DNA from: ZC4RG30 sp963726085
GTDB lineage: Bacteria; Pseudomonadota; Gammaproteobacteria; Steroidobacterales; Steroidobacteraceae
Direction of reading: 5' to 3'
Assembly: GCA_963726085.1 (NCBI GenBank)
Contig: CAVSAR010000011.1
Coordinates: 1-64,000 of the forward strand
Length of the DNA: 64,000 bases
This document shows, one piece after another, positions 49,784 to 58,142 of this stretch; position 1 is the first letter of the stretch; each line of letters begins with the position of its first letter. Under the pieces are notes generated by a model, which saw only the letters and a program-made list of their open reading frames with translations, made no database searches and had not been told where the DNA came from. The translations under genes were made by a program, and so were the position numbers.

Positions 49784-50836
49784 TCAGCGACCGGCCGCGC
49801 CCTTTTCAGGCGCGGCCGGCTTTGCTGTAACGTAGAAGCAGGGCAGATAATCTCCGCACTGCTCGTGCAGCACCTGCTCGAGGTGCGGCACCAATTCGTA
49901 GTAGGTCGCAACTGACGCCAGGTGGGCGTTGTTGAGCCCAGCATCAAGCCAATCCTCGAAGCCGGTGGGTCGCCCCTGGCGCTTTGCCGTGTCGCGAATC
50001 TGCGCGGTCAGTTCCTGCAGCAGCTTTGCCTTGCCGGCGCGCTTTTGCCCATCCGTCACCTTGCTTGCAAACAATTGCGCCAACTGGGAGCGCGTGGCAC
50101 TGAACTGGGCTGAGACTTCCGCACGCAGGCGCCGCCTTGCCTGCCAGCGCTGCAGCGCCGTGGCGTCGCCCAGCGATTGGGCGTAACGGGCAACACCTGC
50201 ATCCTCCACCGTGACGGCAAACGCCTCGCTGAACGAGGAATCCCCGGCCACATACAGCTGCTGATGGGCCAGCTCGTGGAAGATCAAGCCCGCCAGATCC
50301 AGCTCACCGTAACCGGCGACCGTGCTCAGCACAGGATCCGCGACACGGCCCAGGGTGGAATAGGTAGACACGCCCCCCACCGTCACGTCATCGCCCTGCG
50401 CCTGCAGCTGGGCGGCGAATTTGTGGGCCGCCGCCTCGTCGAAATAGCCTCGATAGGCAACGCAGCCGGCCACCGGGAAGCACCACCGCCGCGGCTGCAC
50501 CGACAGCTCAGGGGCGGCCACCACGTTCCAGACCACATAGGGGCGATGGATATCCGCGTAGCTGCGATAGCTGGCGTTGTCGGGCAAGCCCAGCTCCCGG
50601 CTGGCGAAATCACGGATGCGCTTCACGCGCAGCAACTGCGTGCGCAATGATTCCCCGGTATCCGGGTGGGCCAGGACCTTGTCGATGGGCTGGCGGGCAT
50701 GCATCACCGAGAGTTGCCCGTGCGCGGCCTGTGCCAGATAGGTAACGCCGCAGCCGCCCAAAGCCGCCAACGCCAGGGTAAATCCCGCGCCCTTGGCCAG
50801 GCGCAGCACCGAAACCACATGAATCTTGAGTACCAT
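49784..50836 (-). CDS. lipoprotein predicted aminopeptidase (COG4324 type)
   Basis: 350 residues from the ATG at 50836, with GTG codons at 50818 and 50809 as other possible starts. Lipoprotein signal ending LALAALGGC. The zinc peptidase motif is IFHELAHQQLYVAGDSSFSE with EAFAVTVEDAG (HExxH and downstream glutamate). FPVAGCVAYRGYFDEAAAHK is the family's second landmark. It is predicted to be an envelope peptidase. The start is only 6 bases from the divergent cca start, leaving no room for separate promoters in the spacer. Confidence 0.9.
   Translation of the reverse strand: MVLKIHVVSVLRLAKGAGFTLALAALGGCGVTYLAQAAHGQLSVMHARQPIDKVLAHPDTGESLRTQLLRVKRIRDFASRELGLPDNASYRSYADIHRPYVVWNVVAAPELSVQPRRWCFPVAGCVAYRGYFDEAAAHKFAAQLQAQGDDVTVGGVSTYSTLGRVADPVLSTVAGYGELDLAGLIFHELAHQQLYVAGDSSFSEAFAVTVEDAGVARYAQSLGDATALQRWQARRRLRAEVSAQFSATRSQLAQLFASKVTDGQKRAGKAKLLQELTAQIRDTAKRQGRPTGFEDWLDAGLNNAHLASVATYYELVPHLEQVLHEQCGDYLPCFYVTAKPAAPEKGAAGR
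49791..49819 (+). terminator. hairpin after hsp20, possible terminator
   Basis: Perfect 11-bp arms CCGGCCGCGCC (49791-49801) and GGCGCGGCCGG (49809-49819) with a seven-base loop, 22 bases after the hsp20 stop. The following CTTTGCT has only a short T run, so termination is probable but not certain. It overlaps the last codons of the convergent peptidase gene. Confidence 0.5.
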
Positions 50837-50842
50837 CGTGCG

Positions 50843-52075
50843 ATGCAAGTCTATCTGGTGGGCGGCGCGGTACGGGACGCACTGTTGGGGCGGCAGGTGC
50901 GCGAGCGCGACTACGTTGTCGTAGGTGCCGACGCAGATGAGCTGCAGGCCGCGGGCTATCGGTCTGTAGGCCGGGATTTTCCGGTGTTCCTGCACCCGGT
51001 GACCCAGTCCGAATACGCGCTGGCACGCCGTGAGCGCAAGACCGGCCCCGGCTATCGGGGCTTTGTCACGGACTTCTCGCGCGAGATCACGCTGGAAGAG
51101 GACCTGCTGCGCCGCGACCTGACCATCAACGCCATGGCGCAGCGCGAGGACGGCAGCATTGTCGATCCCTACGGCGGCCAGGCGGATCTGGCCGCGCGCA
51201 CGCTGCGCCACGTGTCGCCAGCGTTCAGTGAAGACCCGGTGCGGGTGCTGCGCATCGCGCGGTTTGCGGCGCGGTTTGCCGACCTAGGGTTTCATGTGCA
51301 TGACACCACGCGTGAGCTGATGCGCGCCATGGTCGCGGCCGGCGAGGTATCGGCACTGGTGCCCGAACGCGTCTGGCAGGAAACCGAGCGGGCTCTGGGG
51401 GAATCGCAGCCGCAGGTGTATTTCCAGGTGCTGCGCGACTGCGGGGCGCTGGCAGTGATCTTCCCGGAAATCGACCGGCTGTTCGGCGTGCCGCAGCCGC
51501 CGCAGTGGCATCCGGAAGTCGACACCGGCGTGCACGTGATGCTGTGCCTGCAGCGGGCGGCGCAACTGGATGCAGCCACCTCCGTGCGCTTTGCAGTGCT
51601 GGCGCACGACCTGGGCAAGGGCACGACGCCGCCGGACCAGTGGCCCAAGCACATCATGCATGAGTCGCGCGGACTGTCGCTGGTGGACGCGCTGTGTTCA
51701 CGCCTGCGTGTACCCACCGCACACGCGGAGCTGGCGCGCATGACGTGCAAGCAGCACACCAACGTGCATCGCGCGCTGGAACTGCGGCCCGAGACGGTGC
51801 TCAAGCTGCTGGAGGAATGCGATGCGATGCGCCGCCCGGAGCGGTTCAGTGAATTGCTGCTGGCCTGCCAGTGCGACGCACAGGGCAGGACCGGGCTGGA
51901 GACTTCCCCCTATCCACAGCGCCAGTACCTTGAGGCGGCGCGAGACACGGCGGCGGGGGCGGTGCTTGCGGCCGAGGAAATGCAGGGACTGGCCGGTCCG
52001 GCCATTGCCAGGGCCATTGCGGCTCGTCGGCTGCAGGCGCTGACAGGGCTCAAGCAGGCGCGAAGCGCAGACTAA
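50843..52075 (+). CDS. cca: CCA-adding tRNA nucleotidyltransferase with HD domain
   Basis: 410 residues from the ATG at 50843. The nucleotidyltransferase core has MQVYLVGGAVRDALLG, RERDYVVVGAD and LLRRDLTINAMAQREDG; the HD domain shows FAVLAHDLGKGTTPPDQW and CDAMRRPERF. It builds and repairs tRNA 3' CCA ends; the HD domain of the gammaproteobacterial enzyme adds phosphohydrolase activity. Its stop overlaps the convergent midA stop. The divergent start lies 6 bases from the peptidase start. Confidence 0.96.
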   Translation: MQVYLVGGAVRDALLGRQVRERDYVVVGADADELQAAGYRSVGRDFPVFLHPVTQSEYALARRERKTGPGYRGFVTDFSREITLEEDLLRRDLTINAMAQREDGSIVDPYGGQADLAARTLRHVSPAFSEDPVRVLRIARFAARFADLGFHVHDTTRELMRAMVAAGEVSALVPERVWQETERALGESQPQVYFQVLRDCGALAVIFPEIDRLFGVPQPPQWHPEVDTGVHVMLCLQRAAQLDAATSVRFAVLAHDLGKGTTPPDQWPKHIMHESRGLSLVDALCSRLRVPTAHAELARMTCKQHTNVHRALELRPETVLKLLEECDAMRRPERFSELLLACQCDAQGRTGLETSPYPQRQYLEAARDTAAGAVLAAEEMQGLAGPAIARAIAARRLQALTGLKQARSAD

Positions 52076-53239
52076 AGGCGCGCGCGCAGGTCCTGCACGC
52101 TGAAAGCGGCCAGCGACCCGGCGAAATCCCTGCCCAGCGCCATGACCTTGAAGGTCTCCCCCATGCTGTTGGGCAACAGCAGTTGTCGCGCTTCGCTGGC
52201 GCGGCGAATCCGCGTGGATTCGTCTGGCGCCGCGGCCACTGCCGCCTCTATGCCCAGTCCCAGCAGCATCGCGGCCTGGGTCGCGTAACCCAGCACCTCC
52301 AGTCCCGCAGCGTCGGCCGCCTCGGCAACACGCGTGAAATCCACCCATGCGGTGATGTCTTCCAGCCCAGGGTGGGCGAAGGGATTCTCGTGCGCCTGAT
52401 GCCGATAGTGGCAGCGCAGGGTGCCGCGCGAACGGTCCGGATGAAAATACTCCGGGCGCGGCAGGCCATAGTCGATGAACAGGGCGACACCGCGCCGCAT
52501 GCTTGCGGTCACTTCCATCAGCCAGGGTTGCAACAGCAGGCACAGCTCCGACTCGTACGGTGCTGGCCAGTGACCGGGTACGCCCATGCGCACTCGCTGT
52601 ACTTCCGCAGCCAACGCGGCGTCAGCCGCCCTTGCCTGCCAGGAGAACGCCGCGTCCTGGTCCTGGATTACGCCCAGTTCCTGCGCGCCGGTGGATTCGT
52701 GGTACCGGAAGCGCCTCACGGGCAACGCATCGAGCACCTCATTGGCCAGCAGCACACCCTGCCATTGACCAGTCGGCGGTGCGTCGAGCCAGTCAACCAG
52801 CGCCGACAGGTGCGCCGGCAATTGCGCCACACAGTCGCTTTGGCGTTGGCGCAGATCCGCGCTGATCTCCAGGATCAAGTAGCGTAGCGGCAGTTGCTGC
52901 CGGGCATCGAGCTCGAGCAACACGTCGCAGGCCATGCGACCGGTTCCGGCGCCGATTTCCAGCACATCGCCCGCGCCCAGCGCGTGCAGCACCTCGGCGC
53001 AGTGCGCGGCCAGGCACTGGCCGAACAGCGGCGAGATTTCCGGGGCGGTCGTAAAGTCCCCTGCTGCGCCCAGCTTGTCGCGCACCGGCGCTGTAATAGC
53101 CCAGGCCCGGTTCGTACAGGGCGGTCCGCATGTATTGATCGAAGGGCAGCCAGCCGCCGGCGGCGGCAATCTGCGCCTGTAGCCGTTGCCGGACGCGCGC
53201 CTGATGCAAGGACTCGTGCAGTTGGCCGGCGACCGTCAT
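52072..53239 (-). pseudogene. MidA/NDUFAF7-type SAM-dependent protein arginine methyltransferase, one frameshift
   Basis: The ATG at 53239 opens QIAAAGGWLPFDQYMRTALY and EPGLGYYSAGAR, the family N-terminus. At about 53080-53090, within GCGCGAC, the frame must change to continue into KLGAAGDFTTAPEISPLFGQ, VLEIGAGTGRMACDVLLELD and the rest to 52072. One missing base in a GC repeat explains it, so the gene is probably intact in the organism. NDUFAF7 methylates a complex I subunit; the bacterial role is less clear. It lies between cca (convergent, 4-base overlap) and folM (divergent, 11 bases). Confidence 0.88.
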
Positions 53240-53250
53240 AAGCTCGTCCC

Positions 53251-53997
53251 ATGGAGCAGTCGCTGACAGGCAAAGTAGTACTGATTACCGGTGGCGCGCG
53301 GCGCGTGGGTGCCGCCATCACTCGCCGCCTGCACGCTGCCGGGGCCAGTGTGGCCATTCATTATCGAAGTTCCGCCGCCGAGGCCCAAGGCCTGTGTGCT
53401 GCGCTCAACGCCCTGCGGCCGGAGTCGGCGATTACGCTGCCCTGCGACCTGCTTGATGTTAGCGTGCTGGGCGAACTGGTGCAGTCCACGCTGGCGCGCT
53501 TCGGCAGGCTGGACGTGCTGATCAACAACGCATCCAGCTTCTATGCCACGCCGGTGGGCAGCATCACGCTGTCGCAGTGGGACGACCTCATCGGTACCAA
53601 CCTGCGCGCGCCGCTGTTCCTGTCGCAGGCCGCCGCGCCGGCGCTGACTGCCACCGAGGGCTTGCTGCTGAACATCGTGGACATCCACGGTATGCGTCCA
53701 CTGCGCCATCACCCGGTCTACAGTTCCGCCAAGGCCGGGCTGATCATGCTGACGCAGGCGCTGGCGCGCGAACTGGCGCCGCGCGTACGCGTCAACGCCA
53801 TTGCACCGGGACCGGTGCTGTTTCCGGAAACCGGGCTGACCGAGGAAATGCGTGCTTCGATCATCGAGCGCACGCTGCTCAAGCGGCGTGGTTCGCCCGA
53901 AGACATCGCGCGTGCCGCGTTGTACTTCGCCGGCGAGGCCCCGTACGTCACCGGCCAGGTGCTCGCCGTGGACGGCGGACGCAGCGCCAATACCTGA
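53251..53997 (+). CDS. folM: FolM-like pteridine reductase (short-chain dehydrogenase)
   Basis: 248 residues. SDR family with an unusual nucleotide loop VVLITGGARRVGAAITRRLH (GGARRVG, as in pteridine reductase), NNASSFYATPVG, the catalytic YSSAK of HPVYSSAKAGLIMLTQ and IAPGPVLFPET. It reduces dihydrobiopterin/dihydrofolate-type pterins. The neighbourhood with folK and folB on the other strand supports a folate/pterin role. It converges on folK with 2 bases between the stops. Confidence 0.9.
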   Translation: MEQSLTGKVVLITGGARRVGAAITRRLHAAGASVAIHYRSSAAEAQGLCAALNALRPESAITLPCDLLDVSVLGELVQSTLARFGRLDVLINNASSFYATPVGSITLSQWDDLIGTNLRAPLFLSQAAAPALTATEGLLLNIVDIHGMRPLRHHPVYSSAKAGLIMLTQALARELAPRVRVNAIAPGPVLFPETGLTEEMRASIIERTLLKRRGSPEDIARAALYFAGEAPYVTGQVLAVDGGRSANT

Positions 53998-53999
53998 GC

Positions 54000-54503
54000 T
54001 CATGCGGCATTGAGATCCAATGCCAGCGGCACCAGCGGGTGTGCCTGTGCATCGAACTGCCGCCACAGCTCGCCAATGGTCTGGTGCTGCAGCGGATGCT
54101 CAACACCGGGCGCCAGTTCTGCCAAGGGGCCCAGCATGAACGCCCAGCGCGTCAGGTCCGGTCGCGGCACCGTCAGTCCTGGCTCCTCGATTACCTGGCT
54201 GCCGAACAGCAGTATGTCCAGGTCCATCGACCGCGGTGCCCAGCGCGGCGCAGCGTCCGGGCGCCCGCAGAGTCTTTCGATGCGCTGCAGGTGTTCGCGC
54301 AGTGCCGAGGCTTTCCCCACCACCGGCAGCTCGACCGCGAAATTGACGAATTCAGGTCCGTCAAACCCCACCGCGGCGTTGCGATAGCAGCGGGAAAAGC
54401 GCGCCTCCGGGTAACGCGCCTTCAGTTCGCGTGCGGCCCGTCGCAGGTTGGATTCAGCGTCCAGGTTGCTGCCCCCAGAGACATACGCCAGCGCCGCGTT
54501 CAC
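54000..54503 (-). CDS. folK: 2-amino-4-hydroxy-6-hydroxymethyldihydropteridine pyrophosphokinase
   Basis: 167 residues from GTG 54503, whose GTGA overlaps the folB stop. It has the HPPK signature RWAPRSMDLDILLFG, an N-terminal LAYVSGGSNLDAESNLRRAA and VPRPDLTRWAFMLGPLAELA. It pyrophosphorylates the pterin in folate synthesis. Co-transcribed with tsaD and folB on the minus strand. Confidence 0.95.
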   Translation of the reverse strand: MNAALAYVSGGSNLDAESNLRRAARELKARYPEARFSRCYRNAAVGFDGPEFVNFAVELPVVGKASALREHLQRIERLCGRPDAAPRWAPRSMDLDILLFGSQVIEEPGLTVPRPDLTRWAFMLGPLAELAPGVEHPLQHQTIGELWRQFDAQAHPLVPLALDLNAA

Positions 54504-54862
54504 CGGTGCCGTTCGATCTTCACGCCCACGTCGCGCGAGCCGCGGATCGCGCCGGGCTTGTTGAGCTCCAGCCGCACCCACGCCAGGCCAAACTCCTCCA
54601 GCAGCGTCAAGGCCAGGCGATGCGCCAGGGTCTCGACCAGCAGGAACTGTGCCTCGCTCACATACGCAGTCACCCGCTTGGCAATGCGCTTGTAGTCGAC
54701 GGTCTCGGCGACGTCATCACCGCGTGCCGCGCGCTCGCAATCGACCGGAAATTCCAGGTCGATAACGACAGTCTGCTTGACCAGTCGCTCCCACTCGAAG
54801 AAGCCGATGGTGGTCTCGATGGCGAGCCCGCGCAGGAACACAATGTCAGTAGGTTGCGGCAT
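54500..54862 (-). CDS. folB: dihydroneopterin aldolase
   Basis: 120 residues. FLRGLAIETTIGFFEWERLV, VVIDLEFPVDCERAARGDDV, AETVDYKRIAKRVTAYVSEA and FLLVETLAHRLALTLLEEF match FolB, which cleaves dihydroneopterin. It overlaps folK by 4 bases and lies 15 bases from tsaD upstream. Confidence 0.95.
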   Translation of the reverse strand: MPQPTDIVFLRGLAIETTIGFFEWERLVKQTVVIDLEFPVDCERAARGDDVAETVDYKRIAKRVTAYVSEAQFLLVETLAHRLALTLLEEFGLAWVRLELNKPGAIRGSRDVGVKIERHR

Positions 54863-54877
54863 TGACCTTCGGATTCC

Positions 54878-55969
54878 TTATTGAGACAGGGCGGTCAGCG
54901 GCCATTGGGCCCGTGACTCGATGGCAAGGTCGCTCGCCGCTGAGCCCGCCTTTAGTCTTGCCAGCCCGGCCACCGCGATCATTGCCGCATTATCCGTGCA
55001 GAACTCCGGTCGCGGGAAGTAGATCTCGCCGCCGCGCTTTGCAACGCCTGCCTGCAGGGCCGCGCGCAACGCGCGATTGGCACCGACGCCGCCAGCGACC
55101 ACCAGGTGGCGGATGCCGGTCGCGTCCAGCGCCCGAAAGGTCTTGCCGGCCAACGTATCGACAATCGCATCCTGCACGCCGCGCGCGATGTCGGCGCGGC
55201 GACGGTCATCCTCGGGCTGATCCATAGGCTGCGAGCGCACTGCCAGCATGACGGCGGTTTTCAGCCCCGAGAAGCTGAACTCGAATCCCGCGCGGTCCAG
55301 CATGGGCCGCGGAAAATCAAACGCGCCGGAACGCCCCTGCTGCGCAAGGCGCGCCAGCTCCGGTCCTCCTGGGTACGGCAATCCCAACAGCTTCGCCGTC
55401 TTGTCGAATGCTTCCCCCGCAGCGTCATCACGCGTTTCGCCAAGGATTTCGTACCGACCCAGGCCCCGCACCACCACCAGCATGGTGTGGCCCCCGGACA
55501 CCAGCAGGGCCAGGTGCGGAAATGGCGGGGCGCGCTCTTCCAACAGGGGCGCCAGCAGGTGGCCCTCCAGATGGTGCACCGCAACGGCCGGTACCCCCAG
55601 CGCATAGGCCAGGCTGCGCCCTAAAGCCGCCCCGGTCAGCAGTGCGCCAACCAGGCCGGGGCCGGCAGTGTAGGCGACGGCCGAGAGTTGGGCAGGGGTG
55701 GTCCCGGCGTTCGCAAGCGCCTGACGCACAAGGGGTAAAAGGCGCTGCACATGGTCGCGCGATGCCAGCTCCGGCACCACCCCGCCGTAGAGCCGGTGCA
55801 GGTCAACCTGGCTATAGATCTCGTGTGATAGCAGCCCCCGCGCCTCGTCCAGCACTGCCACCGCACTCTCGTCGCAGGACGATTCGATGGCGAGCACTCG
55901 CAATGGACAGTCTGCCTGTGAGCCTTTAGAATCCCGCACCCTGTTTGCCACCGCGCCTTCAAAGCGCAT
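54878..55969 (-). CDS. tsaD: TsaD, tRNA N6-threonylcarbamoyltransferase
   Basis: 363 residues from the ATG at 55969; a TTG about 23 codons in (before RVLAIESSCDESA) would give the usual length. Metal-binding VAVHHLEGHLLAPLLEE, ASKD-type RDDAAGEAFDKTAKLLGLPY, and the C-terminal VVAGGVGANRALRAALQAG are typical. TsaD transfers threonylcarbamoyl to A37 of ANN-reading tRNAs with TsaB/TsaE. It heads tsaD-folB-folK and diverges from rpsU. Confidence 0.95.
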   Translation of the reverse strand: MRFEGAVANRVRDSKGSQADCPLRVLAIESSCDESAVAVLDEARGLLSHEIYSQVDLHRLYGGVVPELASRDHVQRLLPLVRQALANAGTTPAQLSAVAYTAGPGLVGALLTGAALGRSLAYALGVPAVAVHHLEGHLLAPLLEERAPPFPHLALLVSGGHTMLVVVRGLGRYEILGETRDDAAGEAFDKTAKLLGLPYPGGPELARLAQQGRSGAFDFPRPMLDRAGFEFSFSGLKTAVMLAVRSQPMDQPEDDRRRADIARGVQDAIVDTLAGKTFRALDATGIRHLVVAGGVGANRALRAALQAGVAKRGGEIYFPRPEFCTDNAAMIAVAGLARLKAGSAASDLAIESRAQWPLTALSQ

Positions 55970-55986
55970 TCAAAACAAAGACTTAT

Positions 55987-56000
55987 CCCGCCAATGCGGG
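55987..56000 (+). other. short hairpin in the rpsU leader
   Basis: CCCGC (55987-55991) pairs with GCGGG (55996-56000) around CAAT, just upstream of the GAGG ribosome site at 56004-56007. It may modulate S21 translation. Confidence 0.4.
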
Positions 56001-56014
56001 CTTGAGGATTCTAC

Positions 56015-56236
56015 ATGCCGAGCGTGCGAGTTCGAGAGAATGAATACTTTGACGTCGCCCTGCGACGCTTCAAGCGTGCCTGTGAAAAAGCCGGCGTGCT
56101 CTCCGAACTGCGGCGGCGTGAATTCTACGAGAAGCCCACGCAGGAGCGTAAGCGCAAGAAGGCTGCTGCAGTGAAGCGGCACCAGAAGCGCAGCGCACCG
56201 CGCGGCGAGATCCGGGCCGCACGTCCCGCGCAATAG
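56015..56236 (+). CDS. rpsU: 30S ribosomal protein S21
   Basis: 73 residues with the S21 pattern PSVRVRENEYFDVALRRFKR, ACEKAGVLSELRRREFYEKP and a strongly basic tail. S21 binds the 16S 3' end and affects initiation. It is the first gene of the rpsU-yqeY-dnaG-rpoD cluster. A GAGG lies seven bases before the ATG. Confidence 0.97.
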   Translation: MPSVRVRENEYFDVALRRFKRACEKAGVLSELRRREFYEKPTQERKRKKAAAVKRHQKRSAPRGEIRAARPAQ

Positions 56237-56237
56237 C

Positions 56238-56684
56238 ATGACGCTGCGCGAGCGCGTGCAGGAGGACATGAAGTCCGCAATGCGCTCTGGCGAGAAAGAG
56301 CGTCTGGCCACGATCCGTCTGATCCTGGCCGCCATCAAGCAACGCGAAGTCGACGAGCGCATCACGCTCGACGACCTGCAGACGCTCTCGGTCATCGAGA
56401 AGATGTCCAAACAGCGACGCGAATCCATCGTGCAGTTCGAGGCCGGCAACCGCGCCGACCTGGTCGCCAAGGAAAACGCCGAGCTGGTGATCCTGCAGGC
56501 CTACCTGCCCACACAGCTTGGCGACAGTGAAGTCGATGCGCTGATTACCGCCGCCATTGCCGCGACCGGCGCCGCGTCCATCAAGGACATGGGCAAGGTA
56601 GTCGCTAACGTCAAGGCAGCCGCCCAAGGTCGCGCCGACATGGCTGCGGTCAGCGCCCGGGTCAAGGCCAAGCTGCAGTCATGA
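56238..56684 (+). CDS. yqeY: GatB/YqeY domain protein
   Basis: 148 residues. LRERVQEDMKSAMRSGEKER, LATIRLILAAIKQREVDERI, QAYLPTQLGDSEVDALITAA and MGKVVANVKAAAQGRADMAA are typical of YqeY, which resembles the tRNA-binding tail of GatB. Function uncertain, probably tRNA-linked. It starts one base after rpsU. Confidence 0.93.
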   Translation: MTLRERVQEDMKSAMRSGEKERLATIRLILAAIKQREVDERITLDDLQTLSVIEKMSKQRRESIVQFEAGNRADLVAKENAELVILQAYLPTQLGDSEVDALITAAIAATGAASIKDMGKVVANVKAAAQGRADMAAVSARVKAKLQS

Positions 56685-56764
56685 CCCGCGGCCTGTTCTT
56701 AGTGCTGGCTCTGGTCGGGCTGGCGCTGGCAGTCCTCAGCTTCGTGCGTCGCAAGCGCCAGTAA
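56681..56764 (+). CDS. candidate 27-residue single-pass membrane protein
   Basis: The ATG overlaps the yqeY stop as ATGA. The product is MTRGLFLVLALVGLALAVLS followed by FVRRKRQ, a hydrophobic helix with a basic C-terminal end. The topology and tight coupling to yqeY suggest a real small membrane protein, but nothing else supports it. Confidence 0.5.
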   Translation: MTRGLFLVLALVGLALAVLSFVRRKRQ

Positions 56765-56768
56765 GGGG

Positions 56769-58046
56769 CTAGTCCTCGCGCAGCAGCGCCGCGCGTTTGA
56801 GCACCAGCGTGCCCACGCCGGCGATCACCAGCAACGCGGCCATGATCTGCAGCCCACCGGCAAAGCTGTGCGTGGCCTCGCGCACATAGCCCACCATCGT
56901 CGGTCCGACGAATCCGCCCAGCGCGCCAAAGGTATTGATAAACGCGATGCCTGCGGCCAGGGCGCTGCCCGTCAGGAATCGCCCAGGCAGTGTCCAGAAT
57001 GTGCCGCGCGTGGACATGTCGCCCATGGCCGCCACTGTCAACGCGATCATGCCAGGCACGGGTGTGTGCACAAGCGCGCTGGCGGCGAACCCCGCAGCGC
57101 CAATGAACGAGGGCAATGCGACATGCCAGAACCGTTCGCCAGTGCGATCGGAACTGGCCCCCACGAGCAACATAGCGATGGCCGCTGCACCATAGGGGAT
57201 GGCAGATATCAACCCCGTCATCAGATCGCTCTGGACCGAGATTCCGCGGACGATCTGCGGGATCCACAGGGTCAGGCCATAGCTGCCGGTCTGTACGGCA
57301 AACGACACCAGGCACAGCAGCCAGACCGTGGGATGCAACAGCGCAACACGCAGGCCCGAACCGTGGCGTGCATGTTTGCGCGTGGCTTCATCGGCAATTC
57401 GGCGCTCGACCAGCTCCCACTCATTTGCGTTCAACCAGCGTGCGTCCCGAGGCCGGTCCGGCAAGATGAACCACGTCGCGACGCCCAGCAGGAACGCGGG
57501 CAGGCCTTCCAAGATAAACAGCCACTGCCAGCCACGCAGGCCATGCCAGCCATCCAAACCCAGCAGCAATCCGGCCAACGGTCCGCCCAATACGCTGGAC
57601 AGCGGTATTCCCAGCAGGAACCACGACACGGCGCGGCCACGCTCGCGCGGCGGGAACCATTGCGACAGGTAGTAGAGAACCCCGGGCAGAAAACCCGCCT
57701 CCGCTATCCCTAGCAGCACGCGCAGAGTGTAGAAACTCCACTTGCCCTGCACGAACATCATCGCGATCGACAAGAGTCCCCACGAGACCATGATCCGCGC
57801 GATCCAGCGACGCGCGCCGACCCGGGCCAGGATTAGGTTGCTGGGCACCTCGAACAGTGCGTATGCAGCAAAGAAGATGCCCGCGCCGAATCCGTACACC
57901 GCCGGTCCGAAGCCCAGGTCCTGGTTCATCTGCAGGGCGGCAAAACTGATATTGACCCGATCGAACCAGGCAATCACGTACAGCAGTAGCAGGTAGGGGA
58001 CCAGGCGCCAGCGCAGCCTGCGATAGATGGCCTCCTCCGCGGTCAA
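56769..58046 (-). CDS. MFS transporter, anion:cation symporter (ACS)-type
   Basis: 425 residues with 12 membrane segments. VPYLLLLYVIAWFDRVNISF, FEVPSNLILARVGARRWIAR, GVLYYLSQWFPPRERGRAVS and LFILEGLPAFLLGVATWFIL are characteristic of the phthalate/tartrate/glucarate ACS family. Probable uptake of an organic acid. It lies on the opposite strand inside the yqeY-dnaG spacing, 4 bases from the small membrane ORF. No regulator gene is adjacent. Confidence 0.93.
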   Translation of the reverse strand: MTAEEAIYRRLRWRLVPYLLLLYVIAWFDRVNISFAALQMNQDLGFGPAVYGFGAGIFFAAYALFEVPSNLILARVGARRWIARIMVSWGLLSIAMMFVQGKWSFYTLRVLLGIAEAGFLPGVLYYLSQWFPPRERGRAVSWFLLGIPLSSVLGGPLAGLLLGLDGWHGLRGWQWLFILEGLPAFLLGVATWFILPDRPRDARWLNANEWELVERRIADEATRKHARHGSGLRVALLHPTVWLLCLVSFAVQTGSYGLTLWIPQIVRGISVQSDLMTGLISAIPYGAAAIAMLLVGASSDRTGERFWHVALPSFIGAAGFAASALVHTPVPGMIALTVAAMGDMSTRGTFWTLPGRFLTGSALAAGIAFINTFGALGGFVGPTMVGYVREATHSFAGGLQIMAALLVIAGVGTLVLKRAALLRED

Positions 58047-58142
58047 GTCGCCCCCTTATTCCCGGCCAGACGCGTAGCTGTCTAGCCCGATAGTAGCGCG
58101 GCCCGGCGCCCGCCACGCCAGCTAAGGTAGTCTTGTCATCCC

